NCBI GenBank assembly: GCA_002337125.1
Contig: DDFJ01000004.1
Location: 1,911,889 to 1,975,888 of the forward strand
Length of the DNA stretch: 64,000 nucleotides
From: Chitinophagaceae bacterium UBA1931
GTDB taxonomy: Bacteria; Bacteroidota; Bacteroidia; Chitinophagales; Chitinophagaceae
Direction: 5' to 3'
Of the stretch, positions 24,254 to 33,461 are shown in pieces. The translations under genes were made by a program, and so were the position numbers. Under the pieces are notes generated by a model that saw nothing but the letters and a program-made list of their open reading frames with translations, had not been told where the DNA came from and searched no databases. Position 1 is the stretch's first letter, and each line of letters opens with the position of its first letter.

Positions 24254-27200
24254 TTAATGTGCAAATGCTTCACAGTATTCGTGCCAGTCGGGTTCTTCGA
24301 TCAGCATTGCAAATGTTGGGTCGGCAGCAGAGCCTGCAAATTCTTTTCTTGTTTTGATGGAGACTGTTTTGGAGAAGAACAGGATTTCCACTTTTACCTT
24401 GAGGCTTGCTTCACCATATACCAGGTTTCCTTTTCCACCCTGGTCGAGATAAGTAAGACCAAGATAGAATTCAAGACTTACGGTGATTAAACCCAGCACA
24501 CTCAACGCACCGTTGATGCGTACATAACCGGTAAGTTCAACAATGGTATTACCGTTATCAAACTTCATGGCAAAGTAAATACCACCCATAACCGATACGG
24601 CACCACTTGCCACACCCAGGTCAATGGAAACAGCTGCACCAAATTCAAGTGCTGCTTCAATCATGCGCAGACCTTTGAGATCAAGCTCCATTGCAAAGAA
24701 ACCACCACCACCAAACATGGACACTGTTAAGGTGAATGGCTGATGTTTTTCGCAGAAGTTGAAACGCATGCTTAACGGTGCACCGGTGAACGGTAATGTA
24801 ACTTTTGCACCAAGTGTAATGTTGCGTAAGGTGAACACACCAATCTGTACATCAGGTACAGCAAGTGTGTAACCTGTTACCACACCTTCGGATGTAATAT
24901 CAAGGAACGGCGGATCGCTGAACCCATCCGATGGAATTAATGTATGCAGCTGGTTAACGAAGGCAAGCGGCCCGAGGAAACGCATGGGCTCTTTCTTCAT
25001 CACAATGTTTACATCTGCTTTTATTTTACTGCTGATGCCAAAGGATACTTTTTCAAAATCAATGGCAATCAACTTGGCCAGTATAATACTGAAATCGTTG
25101 ATGGAAGAAGTGGCCGTCATTTCGGGAAAATCACCATTCTCCGGTCGTTTCAGTAAGGTTTCAATCTGTATTGTTTCAGAAGGTTTGTTTGACTTGAAGG
25201 TGAGTATACCGCCAACAGGTGAGTACTCCGGTTTGGTTTCTCCCTTCCATACATATTGCGTGCAGCTTGCACCGGGTATCTTGAATGTTTTTAATACCGG
25301 GATCTTTGATGAAAAGCTTTGTGCAATATTGATTAAATCATCTTTCTTCTGTTCAAGTTTTTTCTGCAGCGCTTCCGCTTCCGACATCAGTTTCTGTTCA
25401 GTCTTGCTGATAATATCCTGCTGCAGTTGTTCAATTTCATTGACAGCGTTGTTGATTTTGCTTACAAAAGCTGAAGGGTTCATATCCACCAGCTTCATTA
25501 AATCACTCAGCTTCACCACACCAAATAATTTCGCCGCCATATCATCAGCACCACCAAAGAAAGAAGATGGATTGAAGGAGAGCTTCTTCATATCATCCAC
25601 TGCACCACCAAATGCTCCCTGCAGTTTTGAAAGACCGGTGAGTGCAAAGTTGGGCGCAATGCTTCCGCCTGTTTTATCGCTGTTGCCATTGAAATTAACA
25701 GTGGGTGCACCAAGAATTTTTGCAAACACCATTCCTTTGTTGTTATCATCCACCAGCTCAATGGAAATGGCATCTCTTGTATTGGTTAATGCCTGGCTTG
25801 ACTGTTCGTGTATAGCTGCGCTGTCTAATCTCGGACTGAAGTAACAAAGTTCATCGCTGTTGATCTGCGCACCAAAGAAGAGGCTTTCTGTTTCGTACGA
25901 TGTATCGCCGGGAATAAAGCTTCTTGCATACGCAATTTTCTGTCCACGTGTATCTGCACTTGTATCAATATCTTTTTCTGCCGACTTGGATGTGTTTTTA
26001 TATTCTTTGATAACTGAATTGAGGAAGGATTCGTTGTTCTTTCCTGATGCAGTGGAAGAAATAAAAATCACTGGTAATGAAAAATCAAATTCATGACCGG
26101 TGCTGTCGGTGCCGAGCATCTTAAATTCATAAGGCTGTCCACCAACTTTTACAATAAAGTTTTCATCTGCATCCTGTCCGTTTACATACGCTTTTGTATT
26201 ATCAATAATGGGCGATGCAGTTGTAATAAAACGAATGGCATTAAAAGGGAAGGAGAGGAATGATTTGTTTTTTGCATACGGATTGTAACGTTTCTCTTCT
26301 TCTGTTATCACTACAATTTTGCGTTGCCTGTTAACGGCATAGCCTGCTTCGGGTTTACGTTCTGTAATTTTTATCAGCACTGCCTGGTGACCAAAGGGAA
26401 AAATGTTTCCTGCTTCCACCACTTCCACATAATGATCACGGGCCATGGTGGCAATATGTTTCCATTTAAGCAGGTTGAGGTAACCGGTTAAATCAGCTGC
26501 TTCAAGATCGGTGCGGTTGATGAGCATTTCTGCATCCATCCATCCACCCAATGCAGAGAGCATCATGTTTTTTACCTGTGCTGCTTTTGGTGTAAACTTT
26601 GGAATGCCCCAGTTGCTGCTTTCGTGCACAATCATGTGGCGGTTACGGTTGTTGAGACTTGTGCGGAACACACTATCATTTGATGATGGTACGTTTTTAT
26701 AATCAGCACAAATATCAACACCCCACATCGCACGGAGTGTTTTGAGTTTATCGGTTACTTCATTTTCCAAAACCTTCCCTGATGATTTTGTAGCAAGCCG
26801 TGTATGCCAGAGTTCATATACACTCACCGGTTTGCCTTTGTATGCATCGGCCAGTTTTAATTCGTAAGTATGTGCCCATGCCGAAATGTTGGAAGGTGAT
26901 ACAAACAAACGCCAGGGAAACTCAACGGAGGTTTCAAGCAACTCCGGCGGCCTTGGTGTTTTACCTACAAAGAGGTTTTGAAATACAGCACTGATGCCGG
27001 GATCTTTCTGCACTTCCTGCCGCTGCACTTCTTTTGGCGGCACCTGCGTAACAACCACCTGTTGCTGTTCTTCTTTATTGGTTACACGGTTAATGCGGTT
27101 GAGGTTGTTATTAATTGCTTTGGCCGTGTCTTGTTTTACTGGTTGAATAATACGGATTGGTTTCTGCAGTACAGGATTTTGCTGAGTTTCCTGTTTCTGT

Positions 27201-27877
27201 TCCACAGGTTGTGTTTCCCTGCGGTTGAAGATGGGTTTCTGAATGGTATCTTTTACAATGGGTGTAATTGGTTTAAACTCGATGGGTTTATCATCATCAC
27301 TTGTCCATGGAATAACAATACCGGGAGCCGATGCACGCTTGTTTACTTTTAAATCAAACCTTGCCCAATCCAGTAAATCTTTTGCAGTAAGCTGAATATT
27401 TTTTACGGATGATGGTATTTCATACACCAGCCGGCTTTCTTCTGAAAGATAGGTTCTTGCAGGAAGAGTAAGCTTTTCATTGTTTGCAGGATTCTCTGCT
27501 TCGAGGTATGCCTGCTCGGCAAGACTTTGCGGCTGGAATGTTACTACTAAATAAGAGCTGCCACCTGATTTGCGCTGAAGCTGGTTTCCTTTCAGTTCAA
27601 AGTTGGAGAAGCTCAGTTCAAGATGCAACAAATCTTCTGCCCTGAAGAATTTAAATGAAACAGCATCCTGCAGCTGCGTGCCTTTTTCAATAAGCCAGTC
27701 TGCATTTTCGGGACAGGTATTAAGATGCTGTCCGAAAGCAGAACTGCCCTGGAATGCAGCAGCACCAATTCCCATCATTTTGAGAAAAATTCTTCTTGAT
27801 TTGCCGAAGGATGAATCAGTTGTTTGAGCAGGGTTATCAGCGTTTGGTTTGTTCCGTGAAGAAGCCTTCATGATCAT
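24254..27877 (-). CDS. giant Tat-signal protein of unknown function (1207 aa)
   Basis: The N-terminus has a Tat-type signal (SRRIFLKMMGIGAAAF, residues 27-42, followed by SSAFG), so a folded protein is likely exported across the inner membrane. Residues about 195-310 are a Gln/Pro/Lys-rich linker (QPVEQKQETQQNP, VTQVPPKEVQRQE). A helical, coiled-coil-like segment lies near residues 800-860. The last 250 residues are a Gly-rich beta domain (FGGGGFFAMELDLKG, ASGAVSVMGGIYFAMKF). No enzymatic motif is seen. It is the first gene of a pair with the 1410-aa protein, 27 bp apart, and a strong terminator separates the pair from the pectin locus. Function unknown; the pair is probably one system. Confidence 0.85.
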   Translation of the reverse strand: MIMKASSRNKPNADNPAQTTDSSFGKSRRIFLKMMGIGAAAFQGSSAFGQHLNTCPENADWLIEKGTQLQDAVSFKFFRAEDLLHLELSFSNFELKGNQLQRKSGGSSYLVVTFQPQSLAEQAYLEAENPANNEKLTLPARTYLSEESRLVYEIPSSVKNIQLTAKDLLDWARFDLKVNKRASAPGIVIPWTSDDDKPIEFKPITPIVKDTIQKPIFNRRETQPVEQKQETQQNPVLQKPIRIIQPVKQDTAKAINNNLNRINRVTNKEEQQQVVVTQVPPKEVQRQEVQKDPGISAVFQNLFVGKTPRPPELLETSVEFPWRLFVSPSNISAWAHTYELKLADAYKGKPVSVYELWHTRLATKSSGKVLENEVTDKLKTLRAMWGVDICADYKNVPSSNDSVFRTSLNNRNRHMIVHESSNWGIPKFTPKAAQVKNMMLSALGGWMDAEMLINRTDLEAADLTGYLNLLKWKHIATMARDHYVEVVEAGNIFPFGHQAVLIKITERKPEAGYAVNRQRKIVVITEEEKRYNPYAKNKSFLSFPFNAIRFITTASPIIDNTKAYVNGQDADENFIVKVGGQPYEFKMLGTDSTGHEFDFSLPVIFISSTASGKNNESFLNSVIKEYKNTSKSAEKDIDTSADTRGQKIAYARSFIPGDTSYETESLFFGAQINSDELCYFSPRLDSAAIHEQSSQALTNTRDAISIELVDDNNKGMVFAKILGAPTVNFNGNSDKTGGSIAPNFALTGLSKLQGAFGGAVDDMKKLSFNPSSFFGGADDMAAKLFGVVKLSDLMKLVDMNPSAFVSKINNAVNEIEQLQQDIISKTEQKLMSEAEALQKKLEQKKDDLINIAQSFSSKIPVLKTFKIPGASCTQYVWKGETKPEYSPVGGILTFKSNKPSETIQIETLLKRPENGDFPEMTATSSINDFSIILAKLIAIDFEKVSFGISSKIKADVNIVMKKEPMRFLGPLAFVNQLHTLIPSDGFSDPPFLDITSEGVVTGYTLAVPDVQIGVFTLRNITLGAKVTLPFTGAPLSMRFNFCEKHQPFTLTVSMFGGGGFFAMELDLKGLRMIEAALEFGAAVSIDLGVASGAVSVMGGIYFAMKFDNGNTIVELTGYVRINGALSVLGLITVSLEFYLGLTYLDQGGKGNLVYGEASLKVKVEILFFSKTVSIKTRKEFAGSAADPTFAMLIEEPDWHEYCEAFAH

Positions 27878-27972
27878 TAGGGGTTATTGCAGTAAGGTAT
27901 TAATAAAAATGCTGATGTTATAATTGTTTTTTGCACTGTGAAAAAAAATGTGCAGTTAGTTAAAAAAGAAAA

Positions 27973-27994
27973 GGGCCTGTTTTGCAACAGGCCC
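27973..27994. terminator. bidirectional rho-independent terminator
   Basis: The arms are GGGCCTGT and ACAGGCCC around TTTGCA, flanked by an A-run and a T-run. It closes the hexuronate operon on the minus strand and insulates the giant-gene pair from it. Confidence 0.9.
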
Positions 27995-28017
27995 TTTTTT
28001 ATTGAAAGAAAATCAGA

Positions 28018-29364
28018 TTATAAATCCGTAATGGCTTTGTAACGTGGTACAAGGAATTTCATAATAGACCATGCTGTTAAGTAAGCCAACCCGCAAAAGA
28101 TAAACATGATTAAATATGCATGCTGCGGATTTGCTTTAAATGCATCGGTTAAGCGGCCGGCCAGGATCTGCACCAGCACACCACCCAAACCTCCTGCCAT
28201 TGCACCAATACCTGTTACAGAACCAACTGCTTTTTTCGGGAACATATCAGATACTGTTGTAAACAGGTTGGCACTCCATGCCTGGTGTGCAGCGGCACCA
28301 ATACAGATTACTGTTACAGCCAGGTACATAGCAGAAGTTCCGAAACGTTCAACATTACCAAAGTACTGTGTTGATAAAACGATCAGCGGCACTACGGCAA
28401 TTAATAACATGGCTGTTAACCTTGCTTTGTACACCTGCATTCCTTTATTGATAAGGAACAAAGGAATACTTCCGCCAAACACACTACCAATAATTGCAAT
28501 ACCATATACAATGAAAGAAGGCCATTTTACATCGGCTGGTGCCATTCCAAACTGTTTGATTAAATAATCAGGCAGCCAGAACAGATAGAACCACCAAACA
28601 CCATCAGTTAAAAACTTGCCCCAGAAGAACGACCATGTTTGCCTGTAACCAAAGAGTTTACCCCAGGCTACTTTTTCTTTCGGAGCATCTGCTCCTGCAG
28701 CAACAGGTTCATCATCGCTGTGGATATAATCGTATTCTTCTTTTGTTAATCTTGTTTGTTTGGAAGGCGTGTTATACAGCCAGAACCAGAAAATGAGCCA
28801 GAGAAAACCAACTGCACCGGTAATGACGAATGCCATTTTCCAACCTGTTTGTGTACCGAAATAAACCAAACACCATGGAACAAATAATGCAGAGATCATT
28901 GCACCAAGATTGGAACCACTGTTAAAGATACCGGTTGCCAATGCACGTTCTTTTTTAGGGAACCATTCTGCAACTGTTTTGATCGATGCAGGAAAGTTAC
29001 CCGCTTCACCAATACCAAACAGGCTCCTCACCATTGCATGTACAGCAACTGTAGCACCTGCAAACGCATTGAGGATACCAAACACTGACCAGATGATCAA
29101 TGAAAAAGCAAGTCCGAGTTTTGTTCCAATCTTATCAATCACCCATCCTGCCACAATGGTAATACCGGCATAAAAAGCAGTGAACACAGAAGTGATCACA
29201 GAAAAGTCGGTATTGGTCCAGCCAAAGCCTCCCTGTTCAACCGGTGAACAGTAAAATGGTTTTAAATAACTGATCACCTGCCTGTCCATGTAGTTGATCG
29301 TCGTTGCAAACAACAGGAGTGTAGCTATCACCCATCTGTATTTGCCAATGGCTTCCTTCGTCAT
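28018..29364 (-). CDS. exuT: MFS hexuronate transporter
   Basis: The 448-aa protein has about twelve membrane segments and the anion:cation symporter (ACS) subfamily style of ExuT/GudP, with NYMDRQVISYLKP near residue 24, a WVIDKIGTKLG loop and an RSLFGIGEAGNFPA motif. ExuT-type carriers import galacturonate or glucuronate by proton symport. It is the last gene of the uronate operon, 53 bp after the aldolase gene, and should supply that pathway. Substrate choice among uronates is inferred from context. Confidence 0.9.
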   Translation of the reverse strand: MTKEAIGKYRWVIATLLLFATTINYMDRQVISYLKPFYCSPVEQGGFGWTNTDFSVITSVFTAFYAGITIVAGWVIDKIGTKLGLAFSLIIWSVFGILNAFAGATVAVHAMVRSLFGIGEAGNFPASIKTVAEWFPKKERALATGIFNSGSNLGAMISALFVPWCLVYFGTQTGWKMAFVITGAVGFLWLIFWFWLYNTPSKQTRLTKEEYDYIHSDDEPVAAGADAPKEKVAWGKLFGYRQTWSFFWGKFLTDGVWWFYLFWLPDYLIKQFGMAPADVKWPSFIVYGIAIIGSVFGGSIPLFLINKGMQVYKARLTAMLLIAVVPLIVLSTQYFGNVERFGTSAMYLAVTVICIGAAAHQAWSANLFTTVSDMFPKKAVGSVTGIGAMAGGLGGVLVQILAGRLTDAFKANPQHAYLIMFIFCGLAYLTAWSIMKFLVPRYKAITDL

Positions 29365-29417
29365 GTTTATAATTGTTTATCTATGATTTTGGTTAAATGT
29401 ACTGCAAAGCAGCCATA

Positions 29418-30080
29418 TTATTTTTTTACTGATGCGATCACTTCCAGCACCTTTTTGGTTTCCACTTCAATGGTTGTATAATCTTTTGCTTCCATCAATG
29501 CTTTGCTGATGAGTTTGCTTCCCATACCTACTGCACAAACACCTGCTTTGTACCAGCTTTCAACACTTTCTTTTGTTGTATCAACACCACCTGTTGGCAT
29601 AAACAACAGTTTGGGGAAAATGTCTTTAATGGTTGAAAGGAATTTGGGTCCTAACATATCGCCGGGGAACAGCTTGATGAATTTTACTCCTGCATTTTCT
29701 GCAGCAATAATTTCAGAAGGTGTCATGCAACCGGGTGCATAAAAAATATCGTTTGCCACGCAATGTGCTGCCACATCAGGAACAAAACCGGGACTTACCA
29801 AAAAGTCGGCACCAGCTGCTAAATAATCAGTGGCATGCTGCATGTTTTTAATGGTACCTACGCCGAGTAATAAACCGGGCATGGATGCATTACGCAGTTC
29901 CACCATTTTCTTAAAGTTGCTTAAAGCAGCATCGCCACGGTTGGTGTATTCAACTGCTTTAATACCTGCATTGTAAATTGCTTTTAATACATCAAGGCTT
30001 ATTTCTTCGCTTGGATTAAAATACAGCGGAAGAATTCCCTGTTGTACAATTGCATCAGTTATTTGTTGTGTCTTGCTCAT
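29418..30080 (-). CDS. kdgA: 2-dehydro-3-deoxy-phosphogluconate (KDPG) aldolase
   Basis: The 220-aa class I aldolase cleaves KDPG to pyruvate and glyceraldehyde-3-phosphate. The Schiff-base Lys lies in FIKLFPGDMLGP, and the phosphate-binding loop in MPTGGVDTT with GMGSKLIS near the end. It works last in the route from KDG made from galacturonate and from unsaturated uronates. It is placed between the transporter gene and the YhcH-type gene in the uronate operon. Confidence 0.95.
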   Translation of the reverse strand: MSKTQQITDAIVQQGILPLYFNPSEEISLDVLKAIYNAGIKAVEYTNRGDAALSNFKKMVELRNASMPGLLLGVGTIKNMQHATDYLAAGADFLVSPGFVPDVAAHCVANDIFYAPGCMTPSEIIAAENAGVKFIKLFPGDMLGPKFLSTIKDIFPKLLFMPTGGVDTTKESVESWYKAGVCAVGMGSKLISKALMEAKDYTTIEVETKKVLEVIASVKK

Positions 30081-30087
30081 TTTATTC

Positions 30088-30134
30088 GAGGCACAAAGGC
30101 ATCAAGGCAAAAGGCATTAAGTACTTTGTGCCTC
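30088..30134. repeat. intra-operon hairpin
   Basis: Perfect 11-bp arms GAGGCACAAAG and CTTTGTGCCTC enclose a GGCATCAAGGCA-rich loop. It fills the 72-bp gap between kdgA and the yhcH-like gene and could affect mRNA stability. Confidence 0.6.
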
Positions 30135-30152
30135 TGTGCCTTTGCGGCTTTT

Positions 30153-30602
30153 TTAGATTTTCACTTTAATCACCAGTTTCTTGATTTCTGCATCACCAAT
30201 CATTGGAGAGTGTACATCTTCAGGGAAGAAGATGGCGAACTGTCCGTTGGTAAGTTGAAAATAAGTATCAGGTGTATCGTTAAAGAACAATACGTCTTTT
30301 TCATCGCTGTATTCACCTTTTGGTGAAGTACATTTCTGACGTGGTTTCCAGCCAATTGTTTCCAAGCCGTTAATGCAAAACTGGATGTCGATATTTTTAT
30401 TATGACATTCAAATTTTTCCAAACTGGTTTCTTTTGTTTTGCCGGGAGCTTTGCTGATGATGGCTTTTAAACCTTCAGCAATATCTTCTTTACCATCAGC
30501 AGCATTTGCCAGATCAGTTAGCTGAATGTATTCGAACGCTTTTGCAAACAACGGATGAGCGCTGAAATATTTTGCTGCGTTTTCTAAAGAATCTATAATC
30601 AT
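30153..30602 (-). CDS. YhcH/YjgK/YiaL family protein
   Basis: The 149-aa cupin-like protein belongs to the YhcH/YjgK/YiaL family. The metal-binding cupin pattern is seen in HNKNIDIQF near residue 67 and in PEDVHSPMIG near residue 130. Members sit in sugar-acid operons and are thought to act as sugar isomerases or anomerases, but the reaction is not settled. The gene lies between kdgA and kdgK in the uronate operon, so a role in handling a keto-deoxy sugar is likely. Confidence 0.9.
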   Translation of the reverse strand: MIIDSLENAAKYFSAHPLFAKAFEYIQLTDLANAADGKEDIAEGLKAIISKAPGKTKETSLEKFECHNKNIDIQFCINGLETIGWKPRQKCTSPKGEYSDEKDVLFFNDTPDTYFQLTNGQFAIFFPEDVHSPMIGDAEIKKLVIKVKI

Positions 30603-30624
30603 ATTTTATAGTTTATCGTTCGAA

Positions 30625-30669
30625 GTTTATCGTTTATGTTTTTTCAACTTCAAACCATAAACGATAAAC
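30625..30669. repeat. perfect 14-bp inverted repeat in the operon
   Basis: The arms are GTTTATCGTTTATG and CATAAACGATAAAC around a 17-bp loop. They lie between the yhcH-like gene and kdgK. Relatives of AACCATAAACC occur elsewhere in the window, so it may be a repeat element or an mRNA-stabilising hairpin. Confidence 0.6.
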
Positions 30670-30680
30670 CTGAAACAGTA

Positions 30681-31706
30681 TTAACGTTGTACACGACCAC
30701 TGCCGTCGCCTTTCATTAAATCTTTTACTTCGCCTAATGTTGCGTGGTTGAGATCACCGGGGATGGTGTGTTTTAATGCACTTGCAGCAACACCAAACTC
30801 TGCTGAATCAGCCATGCTCATGCCTGTAACCAATCCGTAGATCAAACCACTTGCAAATGAATCACCACTACCAACACGGTCAACAATACGCACATTGTAT
30901 TTCTTTGTGTGATAGAATTCCTGTCCGTTATACACCAATGCACTCCAGCCATTATCACTTGCACTGTAGCTTTCTCTCAGCGATGAAGCAACATATTTAA
31001 ATCCAAACTTCGCCACCATCTGCTTCATGATATCCTGGAAACCATCGAGGTGCAATTCACCTTTTGTTACATCTGTTTCGCCGGGTTTAAAACCAAGTGT
31101 TGTTTCAGCATCTTCTTCGTTACCGATACAAACATCCACCCACTGGCAGAGATGTGTCATTACCTTCTGCGCTTTTTCTTTGCTCCACAATTTTTTGCGG
31201 TAGTTCAAATCGATACTTGTTGTAATGCCTTTTGCTTTAGCCGCTTTTAAAGCAGCTTCAGTTAATGCAGCAGCTTTATCGCTCAATGCAGGAGTGATAC
31301 CTGTTGTATGGAACCAATCAGCACCTTCAAAAATTTTATCCCAGTCAAATTCGCTTGCATCCACATCAGCAATAGAAGCACCTGCACGATCGTACACCAC
31401 CTGTGACGCACGCATGGAAGCACCTGTTTCGAGGAAGTAAATACCTAAACGTTCGCCACCACGTGCAACAAACTGTGTATCCACACCATAACGGCGTAAA
31501 TGATTAATTGCAGACTGGCCAATAGGATTATTAGGAACTTTTGTTACGAATGTTCCGTTTAAACCATAGTTGCATAATGCAGCTGAAACGTTTGCTTCAC
31601 CACCGCCGTACGTCACATCAAATGTATCAGCCTGTACAAAACGTTTGAAATCGGGAGTTGACAAACGCAGCATAATCTCTCCCAGTGTTACTACTTTCTT
31701 AGACAT
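30681..31706 (-). CDS. kdgK: 2-keto-3-deoxygluconate kinase
   Basis: The 341-aa PfkB-family sugar kinase phosphorylates KDG to KDPG with ATP. The family signature is clear: an N-terminal TLGEIMLRLS, a GGGEANVSAALCNYG substrate-binding stretch and the C-terminal catalytic DRVGSGDSFASG (Asp as base). Its partners on either side (KduI, KduD, KdgA) make and use the same intermediates. The start at 31706 leaves 30 bp after the upstream gene. Confidence 0.95.
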   Translation of the reverse strand: MSKKVVTLGEIMLRLSTPDFKRFVQADTFDVTYGGGEANVSAALCNYGLNGTFVTKVPNNPIGQSAINHLRRYGVDTQFVARGGERLGIYFLETGASMRASQVVYDRAGASIADVDASEFDWDKIFEGADWFHTTGITPALSDKAAALTEAALKAAKAKGITTSIDLNYRKKLWSKEKAQKVMTHLCQWVDVCIGNEEDAETTLGFKPGETDVTKGELHLDGFQDIMKQMVAKFGFKYVASSLRESYSASDNGWSALVYNGQEFYHTKKYNVRIVDRVGSGDSFASGLIYGLVTGMSMADSAEFGVAASALKHTIPGDLNHATLGEVKDLMKGDGSGRVQR

Positions 31707-31736
31707 ATAGTTGGTTTAATTTTAAATGTTTGAATT

Positions 31737-32642
31737 TTATTTTAATGTTGGAACCGGTGCAGGATCCATATCAGAATACACTAAGTTTTCACCTGCCATT
31801 CCCCAAATGAAACCATAGTTGGTTGTACCGCAACCGTAGTGTGTGCTCCAGGGTGGAGAAATCACTGCTTCGTTGTTGGCCATTACCAGGTGACGTGTTT
31901 CAACAGGGTTGCCCATGAAATGGAACATGCGTTGCTCTGCTGGTAAATCAAAATAGAAATAAGCTTCCATGCGGCGTGTATGTGTGTGCGGAGGAATTGA
32001 ATTCCACACACTGCCGGGGGCAAGTGTTGTTAAGCCCATCACCAGCTGGCAGCTTTTGATACCATCGAGGTGAATGTATTTGTATACTGTTCTTTTGTTT
32101 GCTGTTTCAGGTGCACCAAGCTCAACAGGTGATGCCTGTTCTTTGGTGAACACTGTTGCAGGATACACTGCATGTGCAGGAGAAGAAAGAATGTAAAAAA
32201 TTGCAGGTGATTTTTTTGATGCAGATGCAAAGGTTACTTTCTTTGTTCCTTTACCAAGATAGAGACAGGATAATTTTTCGAGATCAAATTTCTTTCCATC
32301 AGCAGTAACGGTTCCTTTTCCCCCTACGTTGATGATGCCCATTTCTCTCCTTTCCAGAAAATAATCAGCTCTTAATTCAGGATGATTAGGTAAAGTGAGT
32401 GTTTTGTTTACAGGAACTGCACCACCAATAATTACACGATCATAATGTGTGTATACCAGCTTGAGCTGATCGTTCAGCATCAGGTTCTGAACAAGAAAAT
32501 TATCAATGAGCTTTTGTGTATCGAATTGTTTTGTTTCTTCCGGACCAACTGCAAAACGGATTTCCATATCGCCATCCATGAAGGTGTTGGTTTTGTAATC
32601 CTTTAATTTTAAAGCCGGAGCTTTTGCTTTTTTCGTTGCCAT
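31737..32642 (-). CDS. kduI: 5-keto-4-deoxyuronate isomerase
   Basis: The 301-aa double-cupin isomerase converts 5-keto-4-deoxyuronate, formed from unsaturated galacturonate, to 2,5-diketo-3-deoxygluconate. Metal ligands lie in HTHTRRMEAYFYFDLP and in the later STHYGCG segment. It is the first intracellular step after pectate lyase and GH105 products enter the cell. It is followed upstream by KduD, its usual partner, 45 bp away. Confidence 0.95.
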   Translation of the reverse strand: MATKKAKAPALKLKDYKTNTFMDGDMEIRFAVGPEETKQFDTQKLIDNFLVQNLMLNDQLKLVYTHYDRVIIGGAVPVNKTLTLPNHPELRADYFLERREMGIINVGGKGTVTADGKKFDLEKLSCLYLGKGTKKVTFASASKKSPAIFYILSSPAHAVYPATVFTKEQASPVELGAPETANKRTVYKYIHLDGIKSCQLVMGLTTLAPGSVWNSIPPHTHTRRMEAYFYFDLPAEQRMFHFMGNPVETRHLVMANNEAVISPPWSTHYGCGTTNYGFIWGMAGENLVYSDMDPAPVPTLK

Positions 32643-32687
32643 GACTTTCGTATTACTAATGACTAATTACTTTTAACTACTGGCTTA

Positions 32688-33452
32688 TTATCTCGCCATC
32701 CATCCACCATCAACAAACAGTACTGTACCGTTTACATAATCAGATGCTGCTGATGCAAGGAATACAACCGGTCCTTTAAAGTCGGCAGGTACACCCCAGC
32801 GACCAACAGGAATACGGTCTAATATTGATTTGCTTCTTTCAGGATCTTCACGCAAGGCCTGCGTGTTGTTGGTTGCAATGTAACCTGGAGCAATACCATT
32901 TACACAAACACCTTTTCCTCCCCACTCATTACCAAATGCACGTACCAAACCTGCAACAGCTGATTTACTTGCTGTGTAACCGGGAACATTGATACCACCC
33001 TGGAAGCTGAGCAATGAACAGGTGAAGATGATTTTACCACCGCCCTGTTCAATCATTGTTTTACCAAACTCACGACCAAGAATAAACTGCGCATCGAGGT
33101 TGATGGAAATCACTTTATCCCAGTATTCATCAGGATGTTCTGCAGCTGGTTTACGCATGATGATACCTGCGTTGTTTACAAGGATATCAATCCTGCTGTT
33201 TTCAGCCTTTACTTTATTGATGAATGCATACAATGCATCACGATCTGAAATATCAACTTTGTGATAAGTAAATTTTCTGCCGGTTGCTTCTACTGCTTCT
33301 TTTGTTGCAGAATAATCGTCAACAATTGATGCGCCAACGATATCAGCACCAGCTTCGGCCAGTGCCAGTGCCATACCTTGTCCAAGACCGGTATCGCATC
33401 CTGTTACAACTGCAGTTTTACCTGCAAGGCTAAATGATTCTAATGTTTGCAT
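32688..33452 (-). CDS. kduD: 2-deoxy-D-gluconate/2,5-diketo-3-deoxygluconate dehydrogenase
   Basis: The 254-aa short-chain dehydrogenase is very similar in pattern to E. coli KduD (VVTGCDTGLGQGMALALAEAG, GYTASKSAV with catalytic Tyr and Lys, NGIAPGYIATNNTQALR). It reduces 2,5-diketo-3-deoxygluconate to KDG with NAD(P)H. It lies between kduI and uxaC. As no UxuB or UxaB homologue is seen here, a broader substrate range is possible, but that is conjecture. Confidence 0.94.
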   Translation of the reverse strand: MQTLESFSLAGKTAVVTGCDTGLGQGMALALAEAGADIVGASIVDDYSATKEAVEATGRKFTYHKVDISDRDALYAFINKVKAENSRIDILVNNAGIIMRKPAAEHPDEYWDKVISINLDAQFILGREFGKTMIEQGGGKIIFTCSLLSFQGGINVPGYTASKSAVAGLVRAFGNEWGGKGVCVNGIAPGYIATNNTQALREDPERSKSILDRIPVGRWGVPADFKGPVVFLASAASDYVNGTVLFVDGGWMAR

Positions 33453-33461
33453 AATGAATGT

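Noticed and set aside
20099..27827. Many long frames antisense to the two giant genes (up to 286 aa)
   Set aside because: They are shadows of the coding strand, with Cys/Phe-rich translations and no domain.
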